64,000 bases of DNA from positions 1,612,001 to 1,676,000 of the forward strand of contig NZ_VCNH01000008.1 of the NCBI RefSeq assembly GCF_024355225.1, read 5' to 3'. The stretch comes from Roseovarius sp. M141 (GTDB lineage Bacteria > Pseudomonadota > Alphaproteobacteria > Rhodobacterales > Rhodobacteraceae). This document shows, piece after piece, positions 35,220 to 45,229 of the stretch. The notes beneath the pieces are model-generated. The model was not told the DNA's origin. It saw nothing but the letters and a program-made list of their open reading frames with translations, and made no database searches. The stretch's first letter is position 1, and the number at the start of each line of letters is the position of its first letter. Made by a program: the position numbers and the translations under genes.

Positions 35220-37352
35220 ATGATTACCGCCGATGACCTGATCGCGCTGGTGCGTACCTACAACCCGCGCAGTGACGAGGGGTTGTTGCGGCGCGGTTAT
35301 GATTATGGCTTGCGCATGCATGACGGGCAGACCCGCTATTCGGGCGAGCCCTATTTTTCGCACCCCATCGCCGTTGCCGCCATTCTGGCGCAGCAGCGGC
35401 TGGGCGATGCGACCATCGTCACCGCGCTGCTGCATGACACGATTGAGGACACCCGCGCCTCCTATGCCGCCGTAGCCGAGATGTTCGGCACCGAGATCGC
35501 CGATCTGGTCGATGGCGTGACCAAGCTGACGAACCTTCAGCTCAGTTCCAGCGAAACCAAGCAGGCCGAGAATTTTCGCAAGCTGCTGATCGCGATGTCC
35601 AAGGATCTGCGCGTCATTCTGGTAAAGCTGGCCGACCGTCTGCACAATATGCGCACGATCAAGGCGATGCGCCCCGACAAGCAGGTGCAAAAAGCGCGCG
35701 AGACAATGGATATCTATGCGCCGCTTGCGGGCCGCATGGGCATGCAGTGGATGCGCGAAGAGCTGGAGGATCTGGCCTTTCGCGTCATCAACCCCGAGGC
35801 GCGCGCGTCGATCATGCGCCGCTTTATCACGCTGCAACGCGAATCGGGCGATGTCATCAGCCGCATCACCGCCGATATCCGCAAGGAGATGAAGAAGGTC
35901 GGCATCGAGGCCGAGGTGCTGGGCCGCGCCAAGAAGCCCTATTCGATCTGGCGCAAGATGCAGGAAAAGGATCTGGCCTTTTCGCGCCTGTCAGACATCT
36001 ACGGGTTTCGCATCATCTGCGCCGACGAATCCGAATGCTACGCCATTCTGGGTGCGATCCATCAACGCTGGCGCGCCGTGCCGGGCCGGTTCAAGGATTA
36101 CATCAGCCAGCCGAAATCGAACGGCTACCGGTCGATCCACACCACCGTTTCGGGCCGCGACGGCAAGCGGGTCGAGGTGCAGATCCGTACGCGCCAGATG
36201 CATGATGTTGCCGAATCCGGCGTGGCCGCGCATTGGTCCTACCGTGACGGGGTGCGCAGCGAAAACCCCTTTGCCGTCGATCCGTCCAAGTGGATCAACA
36301 CGCTGACCGATCAACTGGACGAGGCCGATCACGCCGATTTCCTCGAAGCGGTCAAGCTCGAGATGTATTCCGATCAGGTGTTCTGCTTCACCCCCAAGGG
36401 CGAGGTGATCAAGCTGCCGCGCGGTGCGACGCCGATCGATTTTGCCTATGCCATCCACACCCGTATCGGCAATGCCGTCGTGGGGGCCAAGATTGACGGC
36501 ATGCGGGTGCCACTGTGGACCCGGATCAAGAATGGCCAGTCGGTCGATGTCATCACGGCAGATGGTCAGACCCCGCAATCCAGCTGGCTGGACATCGCGA
36601 CGACCGGCAAGGCCAAATCCGCCATTCGCCGCGCCCTGCGCGAGCTGGATCGCAGCCGCTATATCAAGCTGGGCCGTGAATTGGCCCGTGCCGCGTTCGA
36701 ACATGTGGGCAAGCGCGCCACCGACAAGGCCCTGATCGCGGCGGCAAAGAATCTGCAGCTCAAGGACATTGATTCGGTTCTGGCGCGTATGGGCAGCGCC
36801 GAACTGACCGGTCGCGAGGTCGTCAGCACCGTCTATCCCGATCTTGTCCCACAGGGCGGCGACGAGGTCGGCCGCGATCGCGCCGTGATCGGCCTTGAGC
36901 CGGATCAACGGTTTGAGAGGGCCCGCTGCTGCGAGCCGCTGCCGGGCGAGCGGATCGTCGGCATCACCTTTCGCGGCAAGGGCGTCGTTGTCCACTCGAT
37001 CGATTGCGATACGCTGATCACCCACGAGGAACAGCCCGAGCGCTGGCTCGACCTTGCCTGGCACTCTGGCACCCACGCGGCCGTCTACGGCGTGACGCTG
37101 AATGTGACCCTGAGCAACGACGCCGGTGTGCTGGGGCGAATTTGCACCTTGATTGGCGAGTGCAACGCCAATATCTCAAACATGACCTTTGTCGACCGCA
37201 AGCCGGATTTCTATCGCCTGCTGGTCGAGGTCGAACTGCGTGACGCGGAACAATTGCACAATGTCATCAATGTGCTGGATGCCGACACCGACGTCGCGCA
37301 GGTCGAGCGTCATCGCGATAGGTCCCGTGCCGCCGGCAAGGGCGAAACCTGA
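35220..37352 (+). CDS. rel: Bifunctional (p)ppGpp synthetase/hydrolase
   Basis: Stringent response enzyme of 710 aa. The HD hydrolase domain is intact (HDTIEDT near residue 65). The synthetase domain has RFKDYISQPKSNGYRSIHTT, the RXKD form found in bifunctional Rel/SpoT proteins. A TGS domain follows (TPKGEVIKLPRGATPIDFAYA) and then an ACT domain at the C-terminus. The ATG at 35220 is chosen; a GTG at 35211 would add three residues. Confidence 0.95.
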   Translation: MITADDLIALVRTYNPRSDEGLLRRGYDYGLRMHDGQTRYSGEPYFSHPIAVAAILAQQRLGDATIVTALLHDTIEDTRASYAAVAEMFGTEIADLVDGVTKLTNLQLSSSETKQAENFRKLLIAMSKDLRVILVKLADRLHNMRTIKAMRPDKQVQKARETMDIYAPLAGRMGMQWMREELEDLAFRVINPEARASIMRRFITLQRESGDVISRITADIRKEMKKVGIEAEVLGRAKKPYSIWRKMQEKDLAFSRLSDIYGFRIICADESECYAILGAIHQRWRAVPGRFKDYISQPKSNGYRSIHTTVSGRDGKRVEVQIRTRQMHDVAESGVAAHWSYRDGVRSENPFAVDPSKWINTLTDQLDEADHADFLEAVKLEMYSDQVFCFTPKGEVIKLPRGATPIDFAYAIHTRIGNAVVGAKIDGMRVPLWTRIKNGQSVDVITADGQTPQSSWLDIATTGKAKSAIRRALRELDRSRYIKLGRELARAAFEHVGKRATDKALIAAAKNLQLKDIDSVLARMGSAELTGREVVSTVYPDLVPQGGDEVGRDRAVIGLEPDQRFERARCCEPLPGERIVGITFRGKGVVVHSIDCDTLITHEEQPERWLDLAWHSGTHAAVYGVTLNVTLSNDAGVLGRICTLIGECNANISNMTFVDRKPDFYRLLVEVELRDAEQLHNVINVLDADTDVAQVERHRDRSRAAGKGET

Positions 37353-37371
37353 GAAACGGGAGTGAGCCGCG

Positions 37372-38043
37372 TTGGTCTTCAAGCGACGAGATAGAAGATC
37401 CGTCTGGAGGGCCGTCGCCGATTTTTTCTGGCCAAAGGGTGGCTGGACCCGTGCTGCGCGTTATGTGAAATACCGCGTCACGCGCCTGCCGGATCCGCCG
37501 CACCGCATCGCGCGCGGCATATTTGCCGGGGTGTTCGTGACCTTTTCGCCCTTGTTCGGGCTGCACTTCGTGCTGGCCGCGCTGTTCTCAAAGATCCTGC
37601 GCGGCAATATCCTGGCGTCCCTTCTGGCGACATTCATCGGCAATCCGCTGACATTTCCGGCCATCGCGGCCAGCGCGCTTCAGACCGGATATTTCATTCT
37701 GGGCACGGGCGGGCGTCTGCCCGAGGAGGTGCACCTGACACTGGGCGCCAAGATACTTGGCGCCTGGGCTGACTTGCGGCATAATTTTATTGCCATGTTT
37801 ACCCATGAGCAGGCTCATTGGAGCAAACTGATCGTCTTTTATGACGAGGTTTTCCTGCCCTACCTTGTCGGCGGCATCATACCCGGACTGATCTGCGCCA
37901 CCGCCGCCTATTACTTTTCGCTGCCGGTCATTCTGGTCTACCAGAAGCGTCGGCAGGCACGGCTCAAGGCCAAGTGGATCGCACTCAAGAAAAAGGCCGC
38001 GGTCGACGATGCCAAAGCGTCACAGTCCGGCATCGAGGGCTGA
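37372..38043 (+). CDS. DUF2062 membrane protein
   Basis: Protein of 223 aa starting at TTG with GGGAG upstream. It has an amphipathic N-terminal segment and then the DUF2062 block PHRIARGIFAGVFVTFSPLFG and ATFIGNPLTFPAIA, with about three membrane helices and a basic C-terminus. The function is not established. It sits between rel and pdxJ as in other Rhodobacterales. Confidence 0.88.
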   Translation: MVFKRRDRRSVWRAVADFFWPKGGWTRAARYVKYRVTRLPDPPHRIARGIFAGVFVTFSPLFGLHFVLAALFSKILRGNILASLLATFIGNPLTFPAIAASALQTGYFILGTGGRLPEEVHLTLGAKILGAWADLRHNFIAMFTHEQAHWSKLIVFYDEVFLPYLVGGIIPGLICATAAYYFSLPVILVYQKRRQARLKAKWIALKKKAAVDDAKASQSGIEG

Positions 38044-38136
38044 TCTCGGCTTGACGGCGGGCGGAGTTCAGAGGTTTGCTGATGCGGAAACTTTGGCGCG
38101 GAACATGTTACGGGCCGATGCCGTTCGGGGGACACC

Positions 38137-38883
38137 ATGACTGACGCAATCAAGCTGCGCCTTGGCGTGAATATCGACCACGTCGCCACGTTGCGCAACG
38201 CGCGGGGCGGCGTCGTGCCATGCCCGGTGCGCGCGGCCCTGATCGCGCAGGAGGCCGGCGCCGACGGCATCACCGCGCATCTGCGCGAGGATCGCAGGCA
38301 TATCATCGACCGCGACATCGATGCGCTGATGGCACAGCTGACCGTACCGCTGAATTTCGAGATGGCCGCGACCGACGAGATGGCGCAGATCGCCCTGCGC
38401 CTGACGCCCCACGCCGTCTGCATCGTGCCCGAAAAGCGCGAGGAACGCACGACAGAGGGTGGGCTGGATGTGGTCCGCGACGAGGCGGCTCTGGCCCGCT
38501 ATATCGCGCCATTGCGCGAGGCGGGCAGCCGGGTGTCGATCTTCATCGGGGCGGACGCGGCCCAGATCGAGGCCGCCGCGCGCGTCGGCGCCGACGTCAT
38601 TGAACTGCATACCGGCGCCTATTGCGACGCCCATGCCGAGGACCGGTTCATGGCCCGCGACACCGAATTGAATGCGCTGCGCGAGATGGCAACCTACGCC
38701 CACTCGCTGGGGCTTGAGGTGCATGCCGGCCACGGCCTGACCTTTGACACCGTCGCGCCCATCGCCGCGCTGCCCGAGGTGGCCGAGCTGAACATCGGCC
38801 ATTTCCTGATCGGCGAGGCGGTGTTCATGGGGCTGAAACCCGCCATTGTGGAAATGCGCCGCCTGATGGACGCTGCGCGATGA
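38137..38883 (+). CDS. pdxJ: Pyridoxine 5'-phosphate synthase
   Basis: TIM-barrel enzyme of 248 aa that closes the pyridoxine ring from 1-deoxyxylulose 5-phosphate and aminoacetone phosphate. Visible are [17 protein letters not shown] at the start, the [12 protein letters not shown] motif with catalytic His, and [12 protein letters not shown] near the C-terminus. Its stop overlaps the start of the next gene. Confidence 0.97.
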   Translation: MTDAIKLRLGVNIDHVATLRNARGGVVPCPVRAALIAQEAGADGITAHLREDRRHIIDRDIDALMAQLTVPLNFEMAATDEMAQIALRLTPHAVCIVPEKREERTTEGGLDVVRDEAALARYIAPLREAGSRVSIFIGADAAQIEAAARVGADVIELHTGAYCDAHAEDRFMARDTELNALREMATYAHSLGLEVHAGHGLTFDTVAPIAALPEVAELNIGHFLIGEAVFMGLKPAIVEMRRLMDAAR

Positions 38884-39323
38884 ATTATCCGCGTTATACA
38901 GCCGTCTTTCTGGGCATGGCCATCGGTGTCGCGCTGATCGTGCTGGCAGCCAATGCGTGGGCGGATGCCGGTCTTGGATCGTCTGCGCAGCTGCTCGCGC
39001 CCGCGATGGTCGCCGCCCTGATCGAAGGGCGCGCCTTTGTGCGCAGCGAGGGGCGCAAACCGAACCCGGCTGAGGCGTGGAACTTTGCGCTGCTGGCAAC
39101 GGTGCTGGCGGTGATCCTGAACATCGCGCTCAGTTATGCCATGACCGCGCTGATGCCGGAGTTTGCCAAGCTGACCATCGCGGAATTCGGCTCCAGGCAA
39201 TTCCTGATACTGCTGGGGCTTTATGCGCTGGGCTACCTTCTGTCGAACCGCTTTTTCCTGGGCATCGGCGCGCGTAGCGAACAGGATGCAGCCGCCCGCC
39301 GGAATGGTCCGGACAAGCCGTGA
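38880..39323 (+). CDS. ABZJ_00895-type membrane protein
   Basis: Inner-membrane protein of 147 aa with four predicted helices ([20 protein letters not shown], a middle pair, and [19 protein letters not shown]). It resembles the ABZJ_00895 family of unknown function. It is coupled to pdxJ by a 4-bp overlap and followed 10 bp later by acpS. Confidence 0.7.
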   Translation: MNYPRYTAVFLGMAIGVALIVLAANAWADAGLGSSAQLLAPAMVAALIEGRAFVRSEGRKPNPAEAWNFALLATVLAVILNIALSYAMTALMPEFAKLTIAEFGSRQFLILLGLYALGYLLSNRFFLGIGARSEQDAAARRNGPDKP

Positions 39324-39333
39324 CAGCACTGCG

Positions 39334-39765
39334 ATGATTCTTGGCATCGGCACCGATCTGGCCAATATCGAGCGGATCGCCCGCACGCTGGACCGCTTTG
39401 GCGACCGGTTTCGCAATCGCGTTTTCACCGATACCGAGCAACGCAAGGCCGAAGCCCGCGTCGACGCCCCCGGCACCTACGCCAAACGCTGGGCCGCCAA
39501 AGAGGCGTGCTCCAAGGCGCTGGGCACCGGCCTGCGCATGGGCATCGCGTGGAAGGACATGGCCGTCAGCAATCTGCCCACCGGCCAGCCGGTGATGGAG
39601 GTGACGGGCTGGGCGGCAGACCGCCTTGCGCAGATGACGCCGCCGGGCCATGACGCGATCATCCATGTCACCCTGACCGACGACCATCCGTGGGCGCAGG
39701 CCTTCGTGGTGATTGAGGCGCGGCCCTTCGGGCCGATTCAGGCAGGCGGCGATACGCCGGGTTGA
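39334..39765 (+). CDS. acpS: Holo-[acyl-carrier-protein] synthase
   Basis: Enzyme of 143 aa that transfers phosphopantetheine to acyl carrier protein. Motifs are [15 protein letters not shown] with the metal aspartate, and [15 protein letters not shown]. The C-terminal tail is slightly extended. Upstream in-frame codons belong to the previous gene's overlap and are not used. Confidence 0.95.
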   Translation: MILGIGTDLANIERIARTLDRFGDRFRNRVFTDTEQRKAEARVDAPGTYAKRWAAKEACSKALGTGLRMGIAWKDMAVSNLPTGQPVMEVTGWAADRLAQMTPPGHDAIIHVTLTDDHPWAQAFVVIEARPFGPIQAGGDTPG

Positions 39766-39836
39766 CTTGGGCCGTCCCCGCGCCCATGAAGCGCCTCACT
39801 TCATAGCTTTAAACGCATATCAGGCGGAGACCGCGC

Positions 39837-40667
39837 ATGGCATCCGAGGCCAAGACAGGCAATCCCATCATCGAGACGATCAAGACGGTGGTCTTCGCCC
39901 TGCTGATCGCCGGCGTGTTCCGCACGCTGTTTTTTCAACCGTTCTGGATTCCCTCCGGATCGATGAAGGACACGCTGCTGATCGGTGATTTTCTCTTTGT
40001 GAACAAGATGGCCTACGGCTATTCCTACGCCTCATGCCCGTCGATCAAATTCGGCCCGATCGATGTGGACGCCAAGGATATCTGCGGATTTCTGGACGGC
40101 GACAACACCCGGTTCTGGGGCGCCGAGCCCGAGCGCGGCGATATCATCGTGTTCCGCCACCCGGTCAACCACAGCGATTTCATCAAACGCCTGATCGGTC
40201 TGCCGGGCGACACGGTTCAGATCACCGATGGCGTGGTGCAGATCAACGGCACTCCGGTCGCGCTGGAGGATGCGGGCAGCTTTGACGAGATTTACGAAAG
40301 CCAGGGCTCGATGAACAGCCGCCCGCGCTGCGCCAACGGGGTAGTGGGCGAGGGGTCGATATGCGTCAAGCCGCGCCAGATCGAAACGCTGCCGAACGGA
40401 CGTTCGCATAGTATCCTGAACATCGGCGATCAGCGCTCGGACGATACCGGCGTGTTCACCGTGCCCGAGGGGCAGTATTTCTTCATGGGCGACAACCGCG
40501 ACAATTCGACCGACAGCCGCTATCCCCAGACGGTGGGCGGCGTTGGCTTTGTGCCCTATGAGAACCTGATCGGGCGGGCAGATCGCGTCATCTTTTCCTC
40601 GGCCGGCAAATCCATGCTCTATTTCTGGACATGGCGGTCGGACCGCTTCTTCAAGGGGCTCGATTGA
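39837..40667 (+). CDS. lepB: Signal peptidase I
   Basis: Membrane serine protease of 276 aa that removes signal peptides. A single N-terminal anchor ([20 protein letters not shown]) is followed by the catalytic serine in PSGSMKDTL, the lysine in [11 protein letters not shown], and the [11 protein letters not shown] box. The rnc start overlaps its stop (TTGA). Confidence 0.96.
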   Translation: MASEAKTGNPIIETIKTVVFALLIAGVFRTLFFQPFWIPSGSMKDTLLIGDFLFVNKMAYGYSYASCPSIKFGPIDVDAKDICGFLDGDNTRFWGAEPERGDIIVFRHPVNHSDFIKRLIGLPGDTVQITDGVVQINGTPVALEDAGSFDEIYESQGSMNSRPRCANGVVGEGSICVKPRQIETLPNGRSHSILNIGDQRSDDTGVFTVPEGQYFFMGDNRDNSTDSRYPQTVGGVGFVPYENLIGRADRVIFSSAGKSMLYFWTWRSDRFFKGLD

Positions 40668-41353
40668 AACTTTCCGCAGAGCTCCGGGCCTTCGCGGCGC
40701 GTCTCGGGCATGATTTCGCCCGTCCGGCGCTGCTGATCGAGGCGGTGACGCACCCGTCTATGTCCTCGGTCGGCCGGTCCGACAATCAGCGGCTGGAGTT
40801 TCTGGGCGACCGGGTGCTGGGCCTTGTCATGGCCGAAGCGCTGCTGGCGCACGACCCCACCGCCGCCGAAGGCCTGCTGGCGCCCCGCTTCAACGCGCTG
40901 GTGCGCAAGGAGGCCTGCGCCGCCGTCGCGCGTGACATCGATCTGGGCGCGGTTCTGAAACTGGGCCGGTCGGAAATGCTGTCAGGCGGGCGCCGCAAAG
41001 AGGCGCTGCTGGGCGACGCGATGGAGGCGGTCATTGCCGCTGTCTATCAGGACGCAGGGTTCGGGGCGGCGCGCGATGTCATCATGGCGCATTGGGCGCC
41101 TCGCATCGATGCGGTCGAACAGGATGCGCGCGACCCCAAGACGGCATTGCAGGAATGGGCGCAGGCGCGCGGCATGCCGCCGCCCCGCTACGTGCAGACC
41201 GCGCGCAGCGGCCCCGACCATGCACCGGTTTTCACGATCGCGGCCCAGCTTGAGAACGGGATCGAAGAGACGGCCACAGCAGGCTCCAAGCGTCAGGCAG
41301 AACAGATGGCCGCCAAGGTGCTGATGGATCGGCTCGAGGGCGACGACGCGTAG
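40664..41353 (+). CDS. rnc: Ribonuclease III
   Basis: Double-stranded RNA endonuclease of 229 aa starting at TTG with AAGGGG 6 bp before, giving (M)KLSAELRAF. The active-site signature [14 protein letters not shown] is near residue 45 and the second acidic cluster [14 protein letters not shown] near 115. A dsRNA-binding domain follows with the C-terminal [16 protein letters not shown]. It is translationally coupled to lepB. Confidence 0.96.
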   Translation: MKLSAELRAFAARLGHDFARPALLIEAVTHPSMSSVGRSDNQRLEFLGDRVLGLVMAEALLAHDPTAAEGLLAPRFNALVRKEACAAVARDIDLGAVLKLGRSEMLSGGRRKEALLGDAMEAVIAAVYQDAGFGAARDVIMAHWAPRIDAVEQDARDPKTALQEWAQARGMPPPRYVQTARSGPDHAPVFTIAAQLENGIEETATAGSKRQAEQMAAKVLMDRLEGDDA

Positions 41354-41445
41354 GCACCCGCAAAGCACCGTGCCCGCCGCGCCCTCTGGGCAAGCGCGCA
41401 TCAATCGGTTAGGTCTGCGGCTTGCAACCGATGGAACACAGCCAC

Positions 41446-42351
41446 ATGAGCACACGCGCCGGATTCGTAGCCCTGATCGGAGAGCCGAACGCAGGGAAGT
41501 CTACTCTGCTGAATCGCATGGTCGGCGCCAAGGTCAGTATCGTCACCCACAAGGTGCAGACGACCCGCGCCCGTATCCGCGGCGTCGCCATCGAGGATGA
41601 CGCGCAGCTGGTCTTTATCGATACGCCGGGCCTGTTCAAACCGCGCCGTCGCCTTGATCGGGCCATGGTCGCTGCCGCCTGGGGTGGGGCGGCGGATGCG
41701 GATGTAGTGGTCCTGATGATCGAGGCGCATCGCGGCGTCACCGAAGGCGTCCAGCGTATCCTGGAAAACCTGGCCGAGGTGACCAAAGGCCGCAAGGTCG
41801 CGCTGGCCATAAACAAGATCGACCGCGTTCAATCGCCCGTCCTGCTGGCCCTGACCAAGGATATGAACGACCGGTTCCCGTTCACCGAAACCTTCATGAT
41901 TTCCGCCGAAAAGGGCCACGGCGTCGTCGCGCTGCGCCAATGGCTCGCAGATCAGTTGCCAGACGGCCCATGGCTCTACCCCGAGGACCAGATCGCCGAT
42001 CTGCCGCTGCGCATGATCGCCGCTGAAATCACCCGCGAGAAATTGACTCTGCGCCTGCATCAGGAATTGCCCTATCAACTGACCGTCGAGACAGAGAACT
42101 GGGAAGAAAAGGACGACGGCTCGGCCCGCATCGATCAGCTGATCTACGTCATGCGCGACGGCCACAAGGGTATCGTGCTGGGCCACAAGGGCGAGACGAT
42201 CAAACAGGTTGGCGCCGCCTCCCGTGCCGAGCTGGAGGAGTTCCTGGGCCGCCGCGTCCACCTTTTCCTGCAAATCAAGGTGCGCCCCAACTGGCTGGAA
42301 GAGGCCGAGCGGTATTCCGAAATGGGACTTAATTTCAAGGATGGCAATTGA
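41446..42351 (+). CDS. era: GTPase Era
   Basis: Ribosome assembly GTPase of 301 aa. G1 is GEPNAGKST, G3 DTPGLFKP, G4 NKID, and the C-terminal KH domain includes the GHKGETIKQVG RNA-binding loop. Starts at 41422 and 41431 are possible but the family begins near MSTRAGFVALIG. The lepB-rnc-era order is conserved in proteobacteria. Confidence 0.96.
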   Translation: MSTRAGFVALIGEPNAGKSTLLNRMVGAKVSIVTHKVQTTRARIRGVAIEDDAQLVFIDTPGLFKPRRRLDRAMVAAAWGGAADADVVVLMIEAHRGVTEGVQRILENLAEVTKGRKVALAINKIDRVQSPVLLALTKDMNDRFPFTETFMISAEKGHGVVALRQWLADQLPDGPWLYPEDQIADLPLRMIAAEITREKLTLRLHQELPYQLTVETENWEEKDDGSARIDQLIYVMRDGHKGIVLGHKGETIKQVGAASRAELEEFLGRRVHLFLQIKVRPNWLEEAERYSEMGLNFKDGN

Positions 42352-42364
42352 TGCGCCGCCCTGT

Positions 42365-42389
42365 CTTTCAATGTTCCGAAAATACTCAA
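42365..42389 (-). repeat. 25-bp intergenic repeat, between era and DUF1491
   Basis: On the minus strand it has GAGTATTTT and ends GAACATTGAAAG. It matches 23 of 25 bases of the copy at 11195. It pairs as an inverted copy with 43541-43565 about 1.15 kb away, so DUF1491 and recO lie between the two. Confidence 0.8.
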
Positions 42390-42403
42390 ATCCAACGGCC
42401 CGC

Positions 42404-42736
42404 ATGACGCGCCTCACGGCGGAGTTCTGGGTACACGCTTACCTCACCCGCCTGCGCGGGATGGATATCCCCGCTTTCGTCACCGCCCATGGCGACAACA
42501 CTTCGGGCGCGGTGCTGGTCAAGCTGAACACGCTCGACGGGCAGGCCGCGGCCTACCAGCGCAGCTTTGATCTGATGAGCGGCGCGCGCAAATGGGATGC
42601 GCTCATCGCGGGGGCGGAGTCCGATGTAGATGCGGCCATCGCGCGGCAGTGTGGATTTGATCGCGATCTGTGGGTGGTCGAGGTCGAGGATCGCGCCGGA
42701 AGGCACCTGCTGGACCAGCCCGGCCTTGCAGATTAA
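42404..42736 (+). CDS. DUF1491 family protein
   Basis: Soluble protein of 110 aa starting MTRLTAEFWVHAYLTRLRG. DUF1491 members share the block GAVLVKLNTLDG and the ending around DLWVVEVEDRAGRHLLD seen here. The function is unknown. The ATG at 42404 is chosen because longer in-frame starts run into era and the repeat. Confidence 0.88.
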   Translation: MTRLTAEFWVHAYLTRLRGMDIPAFVTAHGDNTSGAVLVKLNTLDGQAAAYQRSFDLMSGARKWDALIAGAESDVDAAIARQCGFDRDLWVVEVEDRAGRHLLDQPGLAD

Positions 42737-42794
42737 CGCCGCCGCTATAGTTTTGCCTCATGCGCCCGATGGTGCGGGGCAGGGGTAGGCGGCA

Positions 42795-43544
42795 ATGGAA
42801 TGGCGCGATCAGGGAATTTTGCTGTCGGTGCGCAGGCACGGCGAAAGCTCTGCGATCATCGACGTCCTGACGCCGTTGCGGGGGCGCCACGCAGGCGTCG
42901 TGCGCGGCGGTGCGTCGCGGCGATTGGCGGCTATTCTTCAGCCCGGCGCGCAGTTGGACCTGTCATGGCGCGCCCGGCTGGAGGACCATTTGGGCGCCTT
43001 CACGGTCGAGCCTGTCCGCTCGCGCATGGCGCTGGTGATGGACGACCGGCTGGCGCTGGCGGGGCTCAACGCTGTGACGTCCTTGCTGCTGTTCTCACTG
43101 CCCGAGCGCGAGGCACACACCGCGCTGTATCAGCGCACCGAGACGCTGCTGGACCTGATGGGCGCGCGTGATGTCTGGCCGCTGGCCTATTTGCGGTGGG
43201 AAATGGCGCTGCTTCAGGAAATGGGTTTCGGTCTTGATCTGTCGGCCTGCGCAGTGCGCGGGGCGCGCGCGAATGACCTCAGCTACGTGTCACCCCGCAG
43301 CGGTCGGGCGGTGTCGCGCGCGGGGGCTGGCGACTGGGCCGATCGCCTGCTGCCCCTGCCGCCCTGCATGTTGGGCCACGGCACTGCACCTGACGATGAG
43401 ATCGCAGAGGGGCTGCACACCACCGGTTATTTCCTGCACAGTCGTCTGGCGCCCGAACTGGGCCACAAGCCGTTGCCGGATGCGCGGGCGCGGTTTATCG
43501 CGCGCTTTGCCGCGAGGGTGGCGCGATGTGGCGACGTCGAATAA
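42795..43544 (+). CDS. recO: DNA repair protein RecO
   Basis: Recombination mediator of 249 aa with an N-terminal OB fold ([22 protein letters not shown]) and the RecO C-terminal helical domain ([22 protein letters not shown]). The stop codon TAA lies inside the repeat copy at 43541. The cysteine pattern of zinc-binding RecO is not fully kept. Confidence 0.93.
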   Translation: MEWRDQGILLSVRRHGESSAIIDVLTPLRGRHAGVVRGGASRRLAAILQPGAQLDLSWRARLEDHLGAFTVEPVRSRMALVMDDRLALAGLNAVTSLLLFSLPEREAHTALYQRTETLLDLMGARDVWPLAYLRWEMALLQEMGFGLDLSACAVRGARANDLSYVSPRSGRAVSRAGAGDWADRLLPLPPCMLGHGTAPDDEIAEGLHTTGYFLHSRLAPELGHKPLPDARARFIARFAARVARCGDVE

Positions 43545-43565
43545 GTATTTTCAGAACATTGAAAG
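43541..43565 (+). repeat. 25-bp intergenic repeat overlapping the recO stop
   Basis: Inverted relative to the copy at 42365 and matching it at about 22 of 25 bases. It contains AGTATTTT and ends GAACATTGAAAG. It includes the recO TAA codon and extends into the gap before the convergent gene at 43579. Confidence 0.75.
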
Positions 43566-43578
43566 CCGTGTTGGCGCG

Positions 43579-44277
43579 TTAACCGGTCAGCGGGGTACGG
43601 TGGATCAGGTGGAATTGGCCGCTACAATCTTCGCCAACGAGGCTGAGCGCGTCCAAGGTGAATGAGCGTGGCAGGAGCGGCGTCAGCATGGGGGCGAGCG
43701 CGGCATGGGCGGCGGCGGCCTTGGCGCGTGGAAGTTTATCGGTCAGGGTCATGTGCCAGCGAAAGCTGCCCATGACGTGCGGATAGCCCCAGACCTGCAG
43801 GTTTTCGGTTTGCGCGGCGCTGAGGGTCGGGCTGTTGTAGCGGGCGATTTCGGCCGCTGTCGATGCGGCGCGAAAGTGGTCGAAATCGCGCACTACGTCT
43901 GCCGCGAGGGCGTTGATGCTGGCCGTGTCGCCCGTCGCCACCAGTGCAAGAAAACGGCCAAGGCGTGCAAGCTCCAGCCCGGAGGCGCAGGCAGGGGCCC
44001 GGGCGCCGCAAAAGGCGGACAGGGCTGCCGTCAATGCTGCCTCGGTTTGCGATGGCGCGAGGCGAAAGGGTGGTTTGATCGTGGCGTGAAAGCCGTATCG
44101 GCGCGGCGCTGTTATCAGCGTATCGATGGGTTTCGCAAGGCCGGGGATATCGGGCCGCTGTGCAGGGCTGCGCCCCTGCGCGATGTCCCAGCCCAGCCAT
44201 TCTGCGCCGAACCGGGCCAGCGGGCCGGGCGGCGCGGTGTAGTAGATGGCGTAGCGGCGATAGGCGGGTGTGGGCAT
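43579..44277 (-). CDS. DUF1045 / 2H phosphoesterase-like protein
   Basis: Protein of 232 aa with two HxT motifs, HAT in RRYGFHATIKPPF and HMT in SFRWHMTLTDKL, the signature of the 2H phosphoesterase superfamily. DUF1045 relatives are annotated in phosphonate metabolism. No phn genes are nearby, so the role here is open. It is convergent with recO. Confidence 0.83.
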   Translation of the reverse strand: MPTPAYRRYAIYYTAPPGPLARFGAEWLGWDIAQGRSPAQRPDIPGLAKPIDTLITAPRRYGFHATIKPPFRLAPSQTEAALTAALSAFCGARAPACASGLELARLGRFLALVATGDTASINALAADVVRDFDHFRAASTAAEIARYNSPTLSAAQTENLQVWGYPHVMGSFRWHMTLTDKLPRAKAAAAHAALAPMLTPLLPRSFTLDALSLVGEDCSGQFHLIHRTPLTG

Positions 44278-44426
44278 GAAAGCTCGGTTTTTTTGGACAG
44301 GTATTGGGCCGCTGTGTCATCGCATATCCGGGCGGTATCGCCAACATCCCCGCGTGAAGCTGCTTTGACAGGCGCGCAGGCGCGCCGCATAATTGTTGGC
44401 GGAGGCGTCTGCCAGGGAGGGCCGCC

Positions 44427-45122
44427 ATGACCGCCAAACCTGTTTTTGATATTCCGACCGCGCCCTGCGTGGCGATCGCGGGCAATGTACAGGTTTTCCC
44501 TGTGCGCCGCGTGTTTTGTGTCGGGCGCAACTACGCCGCACATGCCGCCGAGATGGGCGCCGAGGTGGACCGCGCCGCGCCGTTCTATTTCACCAAGTCG
44601 GCGCATGCGGTCACCCCATCGGGTAGCGTCATCGCCTATCCGCCCGGCACGCGTGATTGCCACTATGAGATGGAACTGGTCATCGCCATCGGGGCGGGCG
44701 CTTTTGAAGTGGACGAGGCGGAGGCGTTGGACGCTGTTTACGGTTACGCTTGCGGGATTGACCTGACCCGGCGCGATCTGCAAGGCGCGGCCAAGGAGGG
44801 GCGCAAGCCTTGGGATCTGGGCAAGGATTTTGAGAACTCCGCCATTGTGGGGGCAATTACGATGGCCGACGCGTTTGGCCGTCTGGGTGATCGGTCGATC
44901 ACGCTGGATCTGGATGGGCGACGCATGCAGGAGGCGCGGCTGTCGGACATGATGTGGAGCGTGCCTGAGATCGTCGCGCATCTGTCGCGCTATTATCATC
45001 TGGCGCCGGGGGATTTGATTTTTACCGGCACGCCTGCGGGGGTGGGGCCCGTGGCGCCGGGCAGTATGTTGAGCGGGAGCATTGACGGGCTGGAGTCGAT
45101 TACGCTGACGATTGCAGGTTAG
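44427..45122 (+). CDS. Fumarylacetoacetate hydrolase family protein
   Basis: Hydrolase of 231 aa. The family signature FCVGRNYAAHAAEMG is near residue 30, with the metal ligands in HYEMELVIAIG and later GIDLTRRDLQ and FTGTPAGVGPV. Likely substrates are 2-keto acids such as acylpyruvates. A GGAGG site precedes the ATG. It stands as a single gene between two minus-strand genes. Confidence 0.9.
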   Translation: MTAKPVFDIPTAPCVAIAGNVQVFPVRRVFCVGRNYAAHAAEMGAEVDRAAPFYFTKSAHAVTPSGSVIAYPPGTRDCHYEMELVIAIGAGAFEVDEAEALDAVYGYACGIDLTRRDLQGAAKEGRKPWDLGKDFENSAIVGAITMADAFGRLGDRSITLDLDGRRMQEARLSDMMWSVPEIVAHLSRYYHLAPGDLIFTGTPAGVGPVAPGSMLSGSIDGLESITLTIAG

Positions 45123-45192
45123 CAGTTCCATCCCGGCGGCGCGCAGGATGGATCGTTGTTCGGCCAAGAAAAAGCCCGGAGGTGGGGAATGA

Positions 45193-45221
45193 GCGGCACC
45201 GCGTCGTCCGGGCGGTGCCGC
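45193..45221. terminator. Hairpin downstream of the acyl-CoA dehydrogenase gene
   Basis: Perfect 9-bp arms at 45193-45201 and 45213-45221 (GCGGCACCG / CGGTGCCGC) with an 11-base loop. It lies in the 107-bp gap between the convergent FAH and dehydrogenase genes. T-runs are modest on both sides. Confidence 0.55.
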
Positions 45222-45229
45222 GTTGATTT

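Noticed and set aside
35991..37076. 361-aa minus-strand ORF inside rel
   Set aside because: rel shows four intact domains on the other strand; the antisense frame has no domain pattern.
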